Below are positions 23,797 through 36,238 of a stretch of DNA of 64,000 nucleotides, in pieces (within the stretch, counting starts at the first letter, position 1; each line of letters opens with the position of its first letter). The notes beneath the pieces are model-generated. The model was not told the DNA's origin. It did no database searches and saw only the letters and a program-made list of their open reading frames with translations. Location: assembly GCF_030272615.1 (NCBI RefSeq), contig NC_081407.1:262184574-262248573 (forward strand), given 5' to 3'. This DNA is from Cryptomeria japonica (taxonomy: Eukaryota > Streptophyta > Pinopsida > Cupressales > Cupressaceae). The position numbers and the translations under genes were made by a program.

Positions 23797-26500
23797 CAAA
23801 CACCAAAAAGATCAACTTTTTTTTTTTTTAACCAATAACATGTTTGAATGTTGAAAATGTCACACAGGTTGCACTTTTGACACTGTTTTGGCGCATTTGA
23901 CATTGTTTTGGTGCTATTCACCCTGTTTCAGCACTTTTGCCTTCTCTATCTTTCCCTTTCTTTTAGCGCGTTTGTGTTAAATAGCGCCTTTGTTCAAACA
24001 CAAACTAGCGCTATTGTAACAGAACGCTGTACAAATCACCTTGTAACCAAAAAAAAAAATTAGGCTTGTAGAAGCCCACCAAATAGGCGGATTTTACTAA
24101 CTATTTTTCTCTTTTGTGCAGATTTAAATTAGATTAAAAAGTAGATTTATATTTTTTACTAACTTGTTTTTGAAGTTGGTTTTAAAAATGAATTCACTTT
24201 TTATTTTGGTTTAAAATTAACTTCACATTTCAAATTTGGGCTTTTAAAAAAGAATCACACATTTGTTTGGGGCTCTTAAAAAGAATTTCATTGTTCCAAG
24301 GTAAAAAAAACCACAAACTTTCTTTTTGGTGCTTTAAAACTGAACAAAACAAACATTTGCTTTCATTGCAAGTTAGGACTCATTTTCTTTTGGTGCTTAA
24401 AATCAACAAATTTGATTTCCTTGCATCAATTCGGACCTAAAGAATTTACAAGTCACACTTCAAATTTTGGTTTAATTAAAACTTACAAACCACTTGTTTC
24501 AATTCTTGCAAGCGATTTACTTCAAGCAAACGTGCTTTTTATTAAGTTGGCCAGGATTTCATTTTCCTAGTTACTTAAACATATTGCCTTTGAAGTTAAA
24601 AAGAACATCATGACTATTGGAGCAACATCTCCAAATAGTTAGATCACATTGCAATGGCGGATTAAAAAGAACAAGTGTTTTTCGTGCTTGGCACACTTGT
24701 GCAAAAGGTCAGTCGAGTGGTCCCACTTCTAACACACACTATCCTCTCCCTTGGCTTTCGTGGTCCTAGGTGCAAGAGAAAAGTGTTAGTAACACTCAAA
24801 ATTTTATCTTTTTAAGAGAGGCCTGCCAAGAGACACATCACTCTTGGGAATGACCTTGCGTGGTAAATCCTTTGAGCCGCTATAGAAATCAGGTGAGAGC
24901 GAAAGCTGTAGCCTTGGGTGTAGCTGTTCCTACAGTGTAACTGGCCGAAAGGACAAATGGGCCCCACCACCAGTTACAAGGCTCTTAAGTGAGTCACTGC
25001 AGAATGAACTTATGTCCAAAAACATTGAACATGACTAAACACCTTTAAGTAGTAGCCCACCCATTCTATTGATTGAGGATATTTGCGATATAATTTAGTG
25101 CAAAAACATAGATGGTTTTGCTCCCAAGATACTCACCATACATATTTCCTTGAGTAGAAACATAGCTTTTTGAAAAGTCACTTGTGGCTTGATAAAAGTG
25201 GTGACTCCCCCATCATAGGGATCATCTATTTGTTATGCTCATGCAAGACTTAGTATATCACATCCTTACCTGCCACGGTGGGATTCATAATGTATGTAGT
25301 ACCAAAGTCGAAGAAATATCAAGATGTGGGCTAAATTTATCACAATTGGCTATTTGACCTTAGGGATAAAAAGTGTTTGAAGTGTGTTCATTTTAAAGAC
25401 CAAGTGCAAATTGAGCCGACTTCAGGCTTTGGAAATACACCTTAAAATACATCTAAAGGAAGGGTCATATAAAAGTCTAAGAATTGGGTTGATCTAGACC
25501 CATACTCATTTGTGCCTTTGAGGCTACATTCTTGTGTCTGTGTGCTTGCTTTGTTTTCTTGTCAAAGAAAACTCAAAAATCACTTTCAAAACAAAGTATT
25601 CATCCAACCAAACATTTTTCAAAACAACCAAACACATCAAAAAACAAAGTGCAAACAACAAAGAGTCAAATTTTATGACCATTCTTCACATCTTATGAAA
25701 GAAGCGTCATCAGAATATCAAAAGAAGAACATTAAGCTCAAAGGCTTTGATCAAAAGGAGGAAATTCTTCTATATAAATAGACAAATCTTTGTCTCACAT
25801 AGAGTCATTCTGCGTCACATGCGTCTCTACCTTCAAGGCAAAACAAACGAATTTGATTCAGAGACTTTGAACCGCAAAGCTTTTGTGCAATATAGAGCTC
25901 TCAGTTATCACAAAAACCAAGGAGGTAAGATTAATCCCAACATTTTCCCAAACGTCTGTATCACATACAACACAGCTCGAGAAATACCACCAACACCCGA
26001 AAGAGAAGAGGTAGAATTTGTTCCATTCGTGACACAAAGCTTTTATTGAAGTTAAAACATTTCATCCATTATCTCACTCATACATCATCACTTCATCATC
26101 ATCAATCCGTTCCAACTCTCAAAACATTAAGAGGTTCTTGTCCCAAGTTCTCTTTTAGATATTGCTTGAATCAAATGCATCACATCACTTTTTAGATTGT
26201 TTCTACATCTAGGATAAGCTCATCCTAAGAGACACATCTACTCAGGTTAAAACTAGTTCATGAGTGAATCCTCTCATTACTAGGTAGTTCAATTTGTAAC
26301 ACATCTCAGATTTCTCTACACCTTATCACATCAAATCTTATAAAAAACAAGCAAGAAATTCAAAGAAGGAATTTTGGTTACATCTACCTTAAATGTGCTA
26401 GAGATCCACGTGCAACACAATTCACCAACCATCAATCTCTCATTTCAACAAAAACTCATCATCATTTTCACACAACTTCAACAAAAAGCTTATAAACAAA
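23797..26500 (+). other. Long leader between primer-binding site and gag of B
   Basis: About 2.7 kb without a recognised domain. Two overlapping open frames (25512-25781, 89 codons, and 25747-26049, 100 codons) lie in its 3' half. Some Tat-clade elements of the Ogre type carry an extra ORF before gag, and these could be its remains, but I see no motif that proves it. A patch with repeated GCGC/AGCGC motifs lies near 23890-24030. Confidence 0.45.
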
Positions 26501-27856
26501 ATGGCCCAAACCCGATCACAGTCAAGGCAATGAGAAATAGAAATGGAAGAAGAAGAAGAGGAGAATCTCAATGAATTTCAAGAAGCACTTGGAGGAAATA
26601 CGAATGATGAAAACCCAAGTACTCCTACTCCTGCAACAATAGAAAGGGCCCAACATAACCCTCTCTTTAATAGACTTTTTGCCGAAATACTCAGGAGCAA
26701 TGCGGATGCTCACTTCTTAAGACTCGCTCAAGAAGGAGCAAAACTCCCCTCTGACTTTGATCTTGCCCAATTAAGACAAGCATCAGAAAGACAAAGTCGC
26801 CATGAAGAGGAAAGAGGTAGAGATCCCATCAGATATAACATTCCTCGAGGTAACCCACCACCTCCTCCTCCAAATGAAATGGAGATGTTGCGGCAACAAG
26901 TTGAGAATCTCGCCCAACAACTTCATAGTGGTGTCAAAACTAACCAATTCTCACTCAATGACATCTATCCCTATCCTTTTGATAGAAATCTTTACATGCC
27001 ACCATTTCCACGAGGATTTGAAACACCCAAATTTGAAAAATATAGAGGAAAGGGAGATCCTCGTGATCATGTCAAAGAATTTCATTCCGCTTGTCTCGAA
27101 GTGGCATATGAAGACACATACCTAATGCGCCTTTTTCCCCAAAGCTTGGGAGGAACAACCACATCATGGTTTTCCCGACTACCAGGTGGCATTAGAACAT
27201 TTGAGGAACTCATCCAGAAGTTCCTAGCTCATTACTCTCATAACATTGAACGCGACATCACCATGGCTGATCTGTGCAACACTAAACAAAAACCAGGTGA
27301 ACTATTCTCAGTATTCCTGCAACGATGGCGTCAAATGTCTAGCAGGCGTTCTCTTCAATTACCTGAACGAGAACTAGTAGAAATATTCATTTCCAACTTA
27401 AACGAAGAAATGGAATTTCACTTGGATGTCAAAGACACAGACTCTTTTAATGATATGATCACCAAGGGTTTGAAGTGTGAACGGGCACTCATCAAGAAAG
27501 GACTCATCAAAATCTATAATGAACCAAAGGATGGTCCTCGCCCATGCTTCAATAGTGATAAACCAAGCTTCTGGAATAAAAACAAGAATATCATCAATGA
27601 TGGGGTTGTGGATGCCAGGATTGTGCAAAATGCACAACCTGTGGTTCGATTTGTAGGACAAAATCCTCCACCTCAGAATAACACAAATATTGCTTCCAAT
27701 CAAGGTCGCATCACATCTCACGATGAACCAAGACCTCGTCAGCAAAAACAGAAACGCACATACACTCCCTTAGGGGAACCCATTGAAACAGTATTGCGAC
27801 AACTCATTTCTCAAAATTTGGTCACTCTACCTAAACTATCAAACTATGAGCCTTAG
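26501..27856 (+). pseudogene. Gag of element B
   Basis: The ATG at 26501 (MAQTRSQSRQ) is the likely original start. A TGA at 26531-26533 interrupts it after ten codons, and an ATG at 26543 lies in the same frame. An acidic N-terminus is followed from about residue 172 by the retrotransposon gag capsid domain: FETPKFEKYRGKGDPRDHVK, a Leu/Phe-rich core, WFSRLPGGIRTFEELIQKF and RDITMADLCNTKQKPGELF. The frame ends in TAG at 27854-27856. Just beyond, still in frame, EFHQGRGHKTSN marks the zinc-finger region, in which both expected Cys are replaced (Tyr and Phe). Gag would form the particle that packages element RNA; this copy probably cannot. Confidence 0.9.
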
Positions 27857-28111
27857 GTCAAACCGACATGGTGGAGAGATACTGAACACTATGAATTCCA
27901 TCAAGGAAGAGGGCACAAGACAAGTAATTTTCACCGACTAAAAGATCTTATTCAGGATCTTATTGACTGAGGAGAAATTGAAATTGAAGGACATGACCCA
28001 AAAACAACAAATAATGATCATCTGATGTTCAAAAATCCACTTCCATCACAAGATCAAAGGGGTCCTTCCACTTCCAGGCGAGGCACTGATACCACTGATT
28101 ATACATAGGCT

Positions 28112-29134
28112 GTGTATAATTACACTGTAAATCATCTGTATGATGCCAGTGAACAAGTTGCAACTATAACCTTCAAAAATCCCAATTCAAATTGCAATGT
28201 TGTTACACGTCGTGGTAAGGTCACCATAAAGGCAGCTCCACAGGGCACCACCTCCATCCCAAAGCAGTACAATCTTGTGGAACAATTAGACAAAACCCCT
28301 GCGCTTATATCCATTTTAGAGCTTTTGCATCTATCGCCATCTCATAAAACTATCTTGGATCAAGCACTCCAAGAGCCGTCAGTCCCTGCAAACCTGAATA
28401 TAGACCAATTTCAAGCAATGGTTGGAAGTCTAAAGTCATCACCTTGTCTCACTTTTTTCGAAAGTGACAACTCTTCCTTCCAGCAACCTCATAACGCTTC
28501 ACTACACATTGAAGGCTTTATCAACCAGCATAGGATCAAGCGAGTCTTGATCGATAATGGAGCAGGCCTGAATATTTGTACACTATAGTTGGTCACAGCA
28601 TTGGGATATGCGGTAGAGTCAGTGGATCCTCGCAAGAAGATCACAATCAAACCCTATGACGATGCAGAGAGTTCATCCAAAGGAGCTGTGGTAGTACCAA
28701 TCCGAGTGGGCCCTGTGGTAAAGCACATCATCTGTCAGGTTCTGGACCTTCCTCTGCCATACAATCTATTGTTAGGAAGACCTTGGATACATGCCATGCA
28801 AGCCGTTTCATCTACCTACCATCAATGTATCAAGTTCCCACATAACGGTGTAGAGATCACAATCCTAGGCGATGCAAATCCCTTTGCGTATTGCCATAAT
28901 ATCAGCCATCAACCAGAGATTACCATTCCTAATAATAGAGAAGCCATTTCCTCCATATCATATATAAGTCCCGCCTCTCTTGCCAGTTCGAACACCACTA
29001 TACCCAAGCAAGAAAAACTTAAAATGAAAATAGCAGAGGAAGGTCCTGGGGAATACAACTTAAGTCAACTCTTTTGTGTGGGACAAATGCCCACTTCTCC
29101 TAGAACACATGGTAAACCACATCAGTTACTCTAG
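28112..29134 (+). pseudogene. Aspartic protease region of element B
   Basis: In the gag frame: QYNLVEQLDKTPALIS, then RVLIDNGAGLNICTL with the DNGA active site near 28550, a TAG at 28586-28588, and the continuation with LPLPYNLLLGRPWIHAMQ, the conserved C-terminal block. The enzyme would cut the Gag-Pol polyprotein. The TAG falls directly after the active site, and another TAG at 29132-29134 follows. Confidence 0.88.
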
Positions 29135-29161
29135 CAACCACTAATCACGCCAGCATGTGCT

Positions 29162-29470
29162 TTGACACCTTTCATCCTTGGAAAGAGTCAAGAAGAAGAA
29201 AACCAAGATGAGGACTTAGCGGAATGGATCTATAAAGATCCCATCACCACTGATATACCACAAGTTAAGCTTCCTACGGATCAATATGGCAAAGCTCTCC
29301 TCATTATGCAAAGAATGGGGTATGATGGTCAGAGTGCTTTGGGATATTGCAAACAAGGATGACATGAACCTCTACTGCCGGAATTCAAGCCCAAAGGTAA
29401 TATAGGCCTAGGCTTTGAAAAAGAGATCTTTCCTAAACTCAAATTCAAAGGAAAACCCAGCAAACCATTA
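29162..29470 (+). pseudogene. G-patch-like segment of the B polyprotein
   Basis: In frame with gag and pol, the segment reads LLIMQRMGYDGQSALGYCKQ, then a TGA at 29360-29362, then EPLLPEFKPKGNIGLGF. The spacing of MGY...G..LG...QG...P and a closing GLGF resembles a G-patch, a short glycine-rich RNA- or protein-binding motif also found next to the protease in some retroviruses. The first glycines are partly replaced (Ser-Ala-Leu-Gly-Tyr). A Pro/Ala-rich linker follows (29470-29760). Confidence 0.5.
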
Positions 29471-30157
29471 TGTCAGCCTACTGCAAAAAGGACACCTTTC
29501 ATTATCAAAGCAGCCTCAAGCACCATCCCAACTGCCCCACCGAGGCTTAGAATCCCAACACAACCATCACTAATGCCACTCATCCCACCAAATGAACCCG
29601 TAATCCCATCAGCAACACCATTAGCAGCAGCAACTGTATCAGAACCCATAGCAGCATCTATGGCACCAGCAGTTCCAGCAGAAGCCACTGAGTCAATATT
29701 ACCAATACTCCCCGTATCAGATTCCTTGATCCCCATCAAACTTCCTGTAGCACCAATCACTACAAAGGTACATCAACCAATCACACCTGTAGTATTTAAC
29801 TCAAAAGACATCCCAGTATGGTATGGTAATCGGATGCTGGAAAGTGACTCAAAGACTGACTCACATGAGTGGGAATTTGATTCTGTACAGCTTAACACTT
29901 TAGATGAGGAAGATGCATCACTACCTCCACCACGCAAAGACATCCCTATTTATGGAGAAGCATAGATAAAGACCACTTGGGTTCCTGAATTGGAAACATC
30001 TTCCACAGACCCTACGTCTCATCCTACGCCTGATTCTGATAGGGAGAGTACCATCAACGACCTTCACCATAACGTCTTAACCCTCACTGATACATCTAAC
30101 GCACTTAACCTAATCGATGAAGTAATGCCCATTATCCACCTTGAACTCATCGATTAG

Positions 30158-31261
30158 AACCAACCAAATTCCCCATGCCTTGACTTCTTCCAAAACGATG
30201 AGGCCATCATTGACTTTTTGGAATTAAGGGATAACCTACCAAGCGGGGATCACAAAGCTGGATTTGCCATCGAACTTAATAGTGCAACATACTTCAGGGC
30301 GGATGCCAAACCTTTCAGCTGCAAAAATATAACAATAAAACATGGATCTTCCAGTGAAAACCACACTGTGGCACTGTTTGATCCAACAAAAGTAAAAAGA
30401 AAGAGCATATCCAATGGTGAAAACCTCTTTGAGGTGCCTAAGGATGAAGGGTTTGACATTCTCCCTGCTAGTACACAACAGGAAAGATCAATGATTCTCA
30501 TCGAGGAAACCAAAGAATACAATGTGGGGACTCCTGAAAATCCTCATCTCATACATCTAGCATCTCTTCTCACTCCAAAAGAACAGCCTAAATTTATAGA
30601 GTTCTTCCAGAAGTGTCAGATCAACTTTGCATGGTCATATGCAGACATGCCTGGGCTTGATCCTGATTTAGTCATGCATCATCTCACCATAGCAAAAGGA
30701 GCCAAACCTATCAAGCAGAAGCTTCGCAAGATGCATCCTCAAATTGCAGTGCTAGTCAAAACAGAACTCAAGAAACTCCTAGATGTTGGTTTCATTAGAC
30801 CAATTGATTATGCAGATTGGATCTCCAACATTGTACCTATCGGCAAACCAAAAGGGGGAATCCGCATTTGTACTGACTTCAGAGATCTAAACAAGGCATG
30901 TCTTAAGGATGACTTCCCCTTACCAAATATCGACATCATAGTGGATCTGACAGCAGGACATGTCATGCTTTCACTCATGGATAGCTTTTCAGGATACAAT
31001 CAGATAAAGATCGCACCAGAAGATCAACATAAGATAGCCTTCACATGTCAGTGGGGCACATATTGCTGGAATGTAATGCCTTTTGGTCTAAAGAATGCAG
31101 GAGCGACTTATCAAAGAGAAATGACCACCATCTTCCATGACATGATGCATACTATGATGGAAGATTATGTTGATGACTTACTAGCAAAATCACTCACCAA
31201 AGAAGGGCATCTCCACATCTTAGATAAAATCTTTGATAGACTGGAACAATACCATGTTTGA
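30158..31261 (+). pseudogene. Reverse transcriptase of element B
   Basis: After an in-frame TAG at 30155-30157 the frame stays open to TGA 31259-31261. The order is that of Ty3/gypsy reverse transcriptase: LKKLLDVGFIRPIDYADWIS, IVPIGKPKGGIRICTDFRDL, LPNIDIIVDLTAGHVMLSLM, FSGYNQIKIAPEDQHKIAF, MPFGLKNAGATYQR and the catalytic YVDD at 31166-31177. The enzyme copies element RNA to DNA. All core residues visible to me are intact; only stops disable it. Confidence 0.93.
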
Positions 31262-31998
31262 CTCAACCCAAAGAAATGTGTCTTTGGAGTAACCTTCGGG
31301 AAGCTTCTAGGATACATTGTCTCAAGCAAAGGTATTGAGGTCGACCCAGCAAAGGTAAAAGCAATCATGGACATGCCACCACCAAAGAATATCAGTCAGC
31401 TAAGGAAATTACAAGGGTGACTTCAATCCATCCGAAGATTCATTGCACAATTGGCTGATAAATGTCACCCATTCACACACCTACTACACAAGAACATCCA
31501 CTTTCAGTGGGATGCCCGATGCCAACAAGCATTTCAGACACTTAAAGACTATCTCATGAATCCACCATTGTTGATGCCACCATATCCAAGTAGACCGTTG
31601 TTACTCTATATCTCAGCAACAAGTACAACATTGGGTGTATTACTAGCACAACATAATACAAAAGGCAAAGAGTGTGCTGTTTACTACATCTCTCGCACAC
31701 TGGTGGGCTATGAACTCAATTACACACCTATTGAGTGAGCTTGCTTAGCAGTAATCTTAGCAGCCACTAAACTGAGGCACTATCTATTAACACACAAGGT
31801 GCAACTCATTGCAAAGATTGATCCACTCAAGTATTTACTTAGCAAAGCAGCATTGACAGGTCGCTTGGCCAAATGGGTGATGATTCTAAGTGAATTTGAC
31901 ATCGAGTATGTAGATTGTAAAGCTATCAAAGGTCAAGTTATTGCAGGTCAGTTGGCTGATGCACCTCTCATAGGCGATCATCCTCTCATTTCCAATTT
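31262..31998 (+). pseudogene. Connection and first (gypsy-type) RNase H, element B
   Basis: Same frame, with TGA at 31418-31420 and 31736-31738. Seen: KKCVFGVTFGKLLGYIVSSK and WDARCQQAFQTLKDYL (the RT-RNase H junction), LLLYISATSTTLGVLLAQ where the usual catalytic Asp is replaced by Ser-Ala, then ELNYTPIE and LAKWVMILSEFDIEYV. Loss of the catalytic Asp in this first RNase H is a recorded trend in Tat elements that have gained a second one (established knowledge); here I only see the residue change. Confidence 0.82.
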
Positions 31999-32024
31999 TC
32001 TAGATGAAGAGATATTCATGATCA

Positions 32025-32430
32025 CAACAACACAACCATGGAAACTATACTTTGATGGTTCATGCACTACGCATGGCTCGGGGGCAGGCATTCTATTTAT
32101 CACACCTCAAGGTGATAGCATCCTGAAGTCTTACAGGCTCACATGTCCATGCACTAACAACATAGCAGAGTATGAGGCCTTGATCACAGGACTCAGGATC
32201 GCCGTACAATGGAAATTACAAGAACTACAAGTATATGGCGACTCACAATTGGTCATTCGACAAGCAACTGATGAATATTAGACCAAGGATGATAAACTCA
32301 TGCCATATAAGCAAATGGTGGACAATCTAAAGGCATCATTTACTACTATCACTTTTGAGCAGATACCAAGAGATCAGAATCGAGCTGCAGACGCTATGGC
32401 TACCATCGCATCTCTCCTAGATCTTCCACA
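32025..32430 (+). pseudogene. Second, archaeal-type RNase H of element B
   Basis: Reads WKLYFDGSCTTHGSGAGILF, then NNIAEYEALITGLRIA, VYGDSQLVIRQ, a TAG at 32279-32281, and IPRDQNRAADAMATIA. The residues D (FDGS), E (AEYEA), D (GDSQ) and D (AADAMA) are those of type I RNase H of the archaeal/plant-like kind. A second RNase H between the first one and integrase is diagnostic for the Tat clade. Its job is to degrade the RNA of RNA-DNA hybrids. Confidence 0.9.
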
Positions 32431-32659
32431 AAATTCAACACGCTACGAGTTCTTGGTAGAACAACTTTGGATTCCCGCTTATGATATCCCGAAATCCGAA
32501 ATGATATGTCACCTTATCGGTTCTGAATCCCCATGGTATGGTGAATTCTACACCTACCTCTGCGATCACACCCTTCCTCCCAACCAATCGAATAACCAAC
32601 GTAAAACCTTCATTCGCCAAACTGTTCGATATACCATTATTGCCGAGACCCTATACTGA

Positions 32660-33782
32660 CGCAGTCTTGATGGTACTCTCCTTCTATGTCTGGAACAAGA
32701 TGAGATAACAAAGGCCTTGGAAGAGGTACATGAAGGAATTTGTGGAACCCATGCAAGTGGTCCATCACTAGCCAAGAAACTTCTGTGCAATGGATACTAT
32801 TGGCCATCTATGGAAAAAGACTCCTACTACTTTGTCAGGAAGTGCAAGAAATGCCAAATTCATGGAGACCTAATACAGGCATCGGCACAGGAACTGCAAC
32901 CAATCACAACACCATGGCCTTTTTGTCAATGGGGCCTTGACCTTGTGGGTAAGATTCATCCATCTTCATCTAATGGCCATAAATTCATTATTACAGCCAC
33001 CGAATATTTCACAAAGTGGATCGAATTTGTTCCACTTACCCAAGTCACCGGCAAGCAGATCACCTCATTCATCCTCAACTACATCATCTGCCGGTATGGT
33101 GTGCCCATGTCCATCATCACAGATAACGGTCTTCCTTTCAAAAATCAAGATGTCCGTGAACTTTGTGAGAAATTTCACATCCAACATTGCTTTTCCACCC
33201 CCTATTACCCATAAGGAAATGGTTAGGCCGAAGCATCAAATAAAAACATATTAAGAATCCTCAAGAAGACAGTCAATGATGTCGGTCGTGATTGGCATGT
33301 TCAACTAAATCCAGCGCTATGGGCATATCATTCGAACCCCTACAGGTGCAACTCCTTATTCGTTGGTCTATGGTGCAGAAGCTATCTTGCCTATTGAGGT
33401 CGAGATACCATCATTACGGGTTTCCTTGCACAATCTCATCGATGATGAAGCATATAGAGTATCCCGTCTTCAGGACTTAGAGTTACTCGATGAGAAGCGA
33501 CAAGTTGCATACAATCACCTCAAAGCCTATCAGCAGCGCATGAGTAGAAGCTATAATCACCGAGTTAGATCTCGTACATTTGAGGTAGGTGATCTTGTTC
33601 TACGAGAGAATCCTCGCAACCAACCAAACAGAGAACATCGGGGCAAGTTTGAATCAAACTGGCTGGGCCCATATGTTGTCACTGCTGTGTTCGGGTCCGG
33701 GGCATATCAGTTGGCTACATCAGAAGGAGAACCGCTCGCAGATCCAATCAACTGCATGCACCTAAAATGGTTTTATACCTGA
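32660..33782 (+). pseudogene. Integrase of element B
   Basis: After TGA 32657-32659: HEGICGTHASGPSLAKKLL and CKKCQIHG form the HHCC zinc domain, GLDLVGKIHPSS holds the first catalytic Asp, IITDNGLPFKNQ the second, and AEASNKN the Glu. TAA (33212) and TAG (33224) replace Gln codons of the usual YPQGNGQAEASNK-type block. A frameshift near 33325-33365 moves the C-terminal part (VYGAEAILPIEVEIPSLR, NWLGPYVVTAVFGSGAYQL) to another frame, which ends at 33782. The enzyme would insert the DNA copy into chromosomes. Confidence 0.9.
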
Positions 33783-33785
33783 GCT

Positions 33786-36225
33786 GTACAGAGCATCAGG
33801 CTCCCCTATATACCATAAAATACCAAAAACATTCAGAAAAATATCCTGAAGAAATACAAAAACATTCAAAAAAGTAAAGAAAAATCATGCATCCAAATGG
33901 TGAACAACCACTCCGGTGGCACCTTGGGTAAGTGCGATGGTGAAAACCTGGCAAACAGGCGCCACTCGTAAAGACAATGGTTCCAGTATCTTTCAGATTC
34001 GTTGCAATCACATTCATGCATCCACACATCCATCCATCTAAACCATGGCTTGTTATTTGATCTGTAATCAAAGAAAGTACTTCATGCGTCTTGCATCCCG
34101 CTTTGTCATAGTCATGTCTACACTTGGGGGCAATGCCCTTAAATCTAGTTGGTGGAAGTGAATTCTACATTACTGGTGACTCATTGGGTAAAACATTCAA
34201 AACTGTTTCACAAAATCCAAAAACATTCAAAACTATTTCACAAATCCAAAAAACATTCAAAAATGACTCACAAAATCCAAAAACATTCAAAACAATTCAA
34301 AATCCAAAAACATCAGAAAACATCAAAAAATCAAACAAAAAAACATGGCAATACATTGTACATACTCGTCCGCGCAGATACTAAACAAACATTGAACATA
34401 GTATTCACACGATGACCATTTACCAATCAAACCACACAATCAACATCAACAATCAAACTGTCTTCAACAAGGATGCATCCTTCCTTACCAAAACAAAGAC
34501 AAAAGTGATGTTTTCTTTGACAAGAAAATTATGATTAAGCTATCAAATACTTGGTTGATTTGTGAGTACAATCATTCGTTTATCTGTATCAGGATCTTTC
34601 AACATTATTTTGTATCGTTTGCACATTATTTCTGATGAAGTTTTGGGGCATGTACTAATGGTGCCTACGTGGGAAGTTCACTAAGCTACGTGATCATAGA
34701 CAAAAATACAGTCATAGATCACTACGGCTTGCTGACTACATCGTATACCTCGACCATATGAGCATGAACCATTACCAAGGATCCATATTCTTTATTCTTT
34801 ATGTATATACTGTTTGTTTGCAAGTACAATGCTCTTTCTTTGGTTCCTCCTACCTCATCCAAACTGGATAAAGGTTTTATCTCTTATTACAGTATGCACT
34901 TGTCTCAGGATATGATCAACCTAAGATCAAGGAGGACGATCCAAGTCATGCATGAAAGGAGATAATCCTTGCCTGTTCTACAAGCAATACTCAGGTCAAC
35001 TTGATCCATTATATCAAGTTGCTTGTATTAACTTGCTATATCAAAATCCATGTAAGAAATACTCTGGTCATCTTGAATCTTTATGTCAAGTTGCTTGTAT
35101 TTTCTTACAACATTTTAAAGCTCAATGATGAAAAATAAAGCACCATGGATCATCATTCCATCTCATTTGTATATATTGCATTCCGTTGCATTCCATCCAT
35201 CCATACATTCATAAATATTCGCATATCATTCATACATAGTAATGACAATGGATACTCTATTTTCCTCTTCTTCCATAGGAATGTAATAGGTCCTCCATTT
35301 CTTCTATCTAACATTGAACCCCCCTCACCCTCCCCATCTCGATAATCACCATCACATACCCTACATCGTGTCCCAATCAACCTAATCAAGCCACGTTCAT
35401 CACCATCCATCTCTAAATAGGAGGGATTGTGTTTCCTATCCTAAGTCATCCAATAAGTCAAGAAAGTTACTCTATCTGCATAGGTACATCAACTCACGCA
35501 CACCTAGACTATCAACAGATACTCTGATCAAGTATCTTCGGGTTTCAACAGGTAATCGATTATGGCAAACCTAGACTACAACATGCATTTATCATAATGA
35601 CCTAGTCTCAACGGGGCTGCTATGATTCACCACAATCATCCATCCCACACACACACTATCAATTGATCAACCAATCAAACGCAATCCAATGGACAATTAC
35701 ATCAATTGTCTAAGTCTCAACGAGTATTTTGCTTCAGATACCTTGACTTCATCGGGCAATTACATCAATTGTCTAAGTCACCAATAGGTCACTTTGATTC
35801 ACTTACTCAGACTTTATCATGTCCAAGCGACCAACTGACATCAACTGTCACGCTTTGACTTGACCGGGGCAATTAAACTGATTGCACCAGATTGTCCAAC
35901 CAATTTTGATCAATTGTATAGCATCAATCCAAACCCCACACTACATCTACTATGTATCTCTTGCATGACCTCAGGGTACTCGCTGGCTTGTTATTTCTTC
36001 ATATTCACTCCATTTTCTCCCATTCTTTCATCATTAGTTCTAATTTCTTCTATTCTACCTCCCCTCCACTTTTCATTCTTTTTCGAGAGATCGCCCGATT
36101 TTTCAAAAAAAAATCGGCCCATCTCTCGAGGGGGCATACCACCCATTAAATTTACATTTATGGGGCATATTTCTTCACACCTATTTTTCTTTCTTTGAAA
36201 TGACGCGATAAAACCGCACCGTCTC
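33786..36225 (+). other. 3' non-coding region of element B
   Basis: About 2.4 kb without a recognised gene, as is common in Tat elements. It contains a minisatellite at 34193-34325, a near-repeat around TCAAGTTGCTTGTATT (about 35015 and 35085), and a repeated ACATCAATTGTCTAAGTC (about 35699 and 35763). A 112-codon frame at 35860-36198 shows no known motif. Confidence 0.6.
34193..34325 (+). repeat. A-rich minisatellite, about 33 bp unit, in the 3' region of B
   Basis: About four imperfect units of the form AAAACATTCAAAA(C/A)...CACAAAATCC; isolated units also occur near 33820-33870. Confidence 0.8.
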
Positions 36226-36238
36226 AAAGAGGGGCAAA
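36226..36238 (+). other. Polypurine tract of element B
   Basis: AAAGAGGGGCAAA lies directly before the 3' LTR, the expected second-strand priming site. Confidence 0.8.

Noticed and set aside
29473-29760. Minus-strand Gly/Ala-rich frame of 95 codons
   Set aside because: Antisense of the Pro/Ala-rich linker of the B polyprotein.
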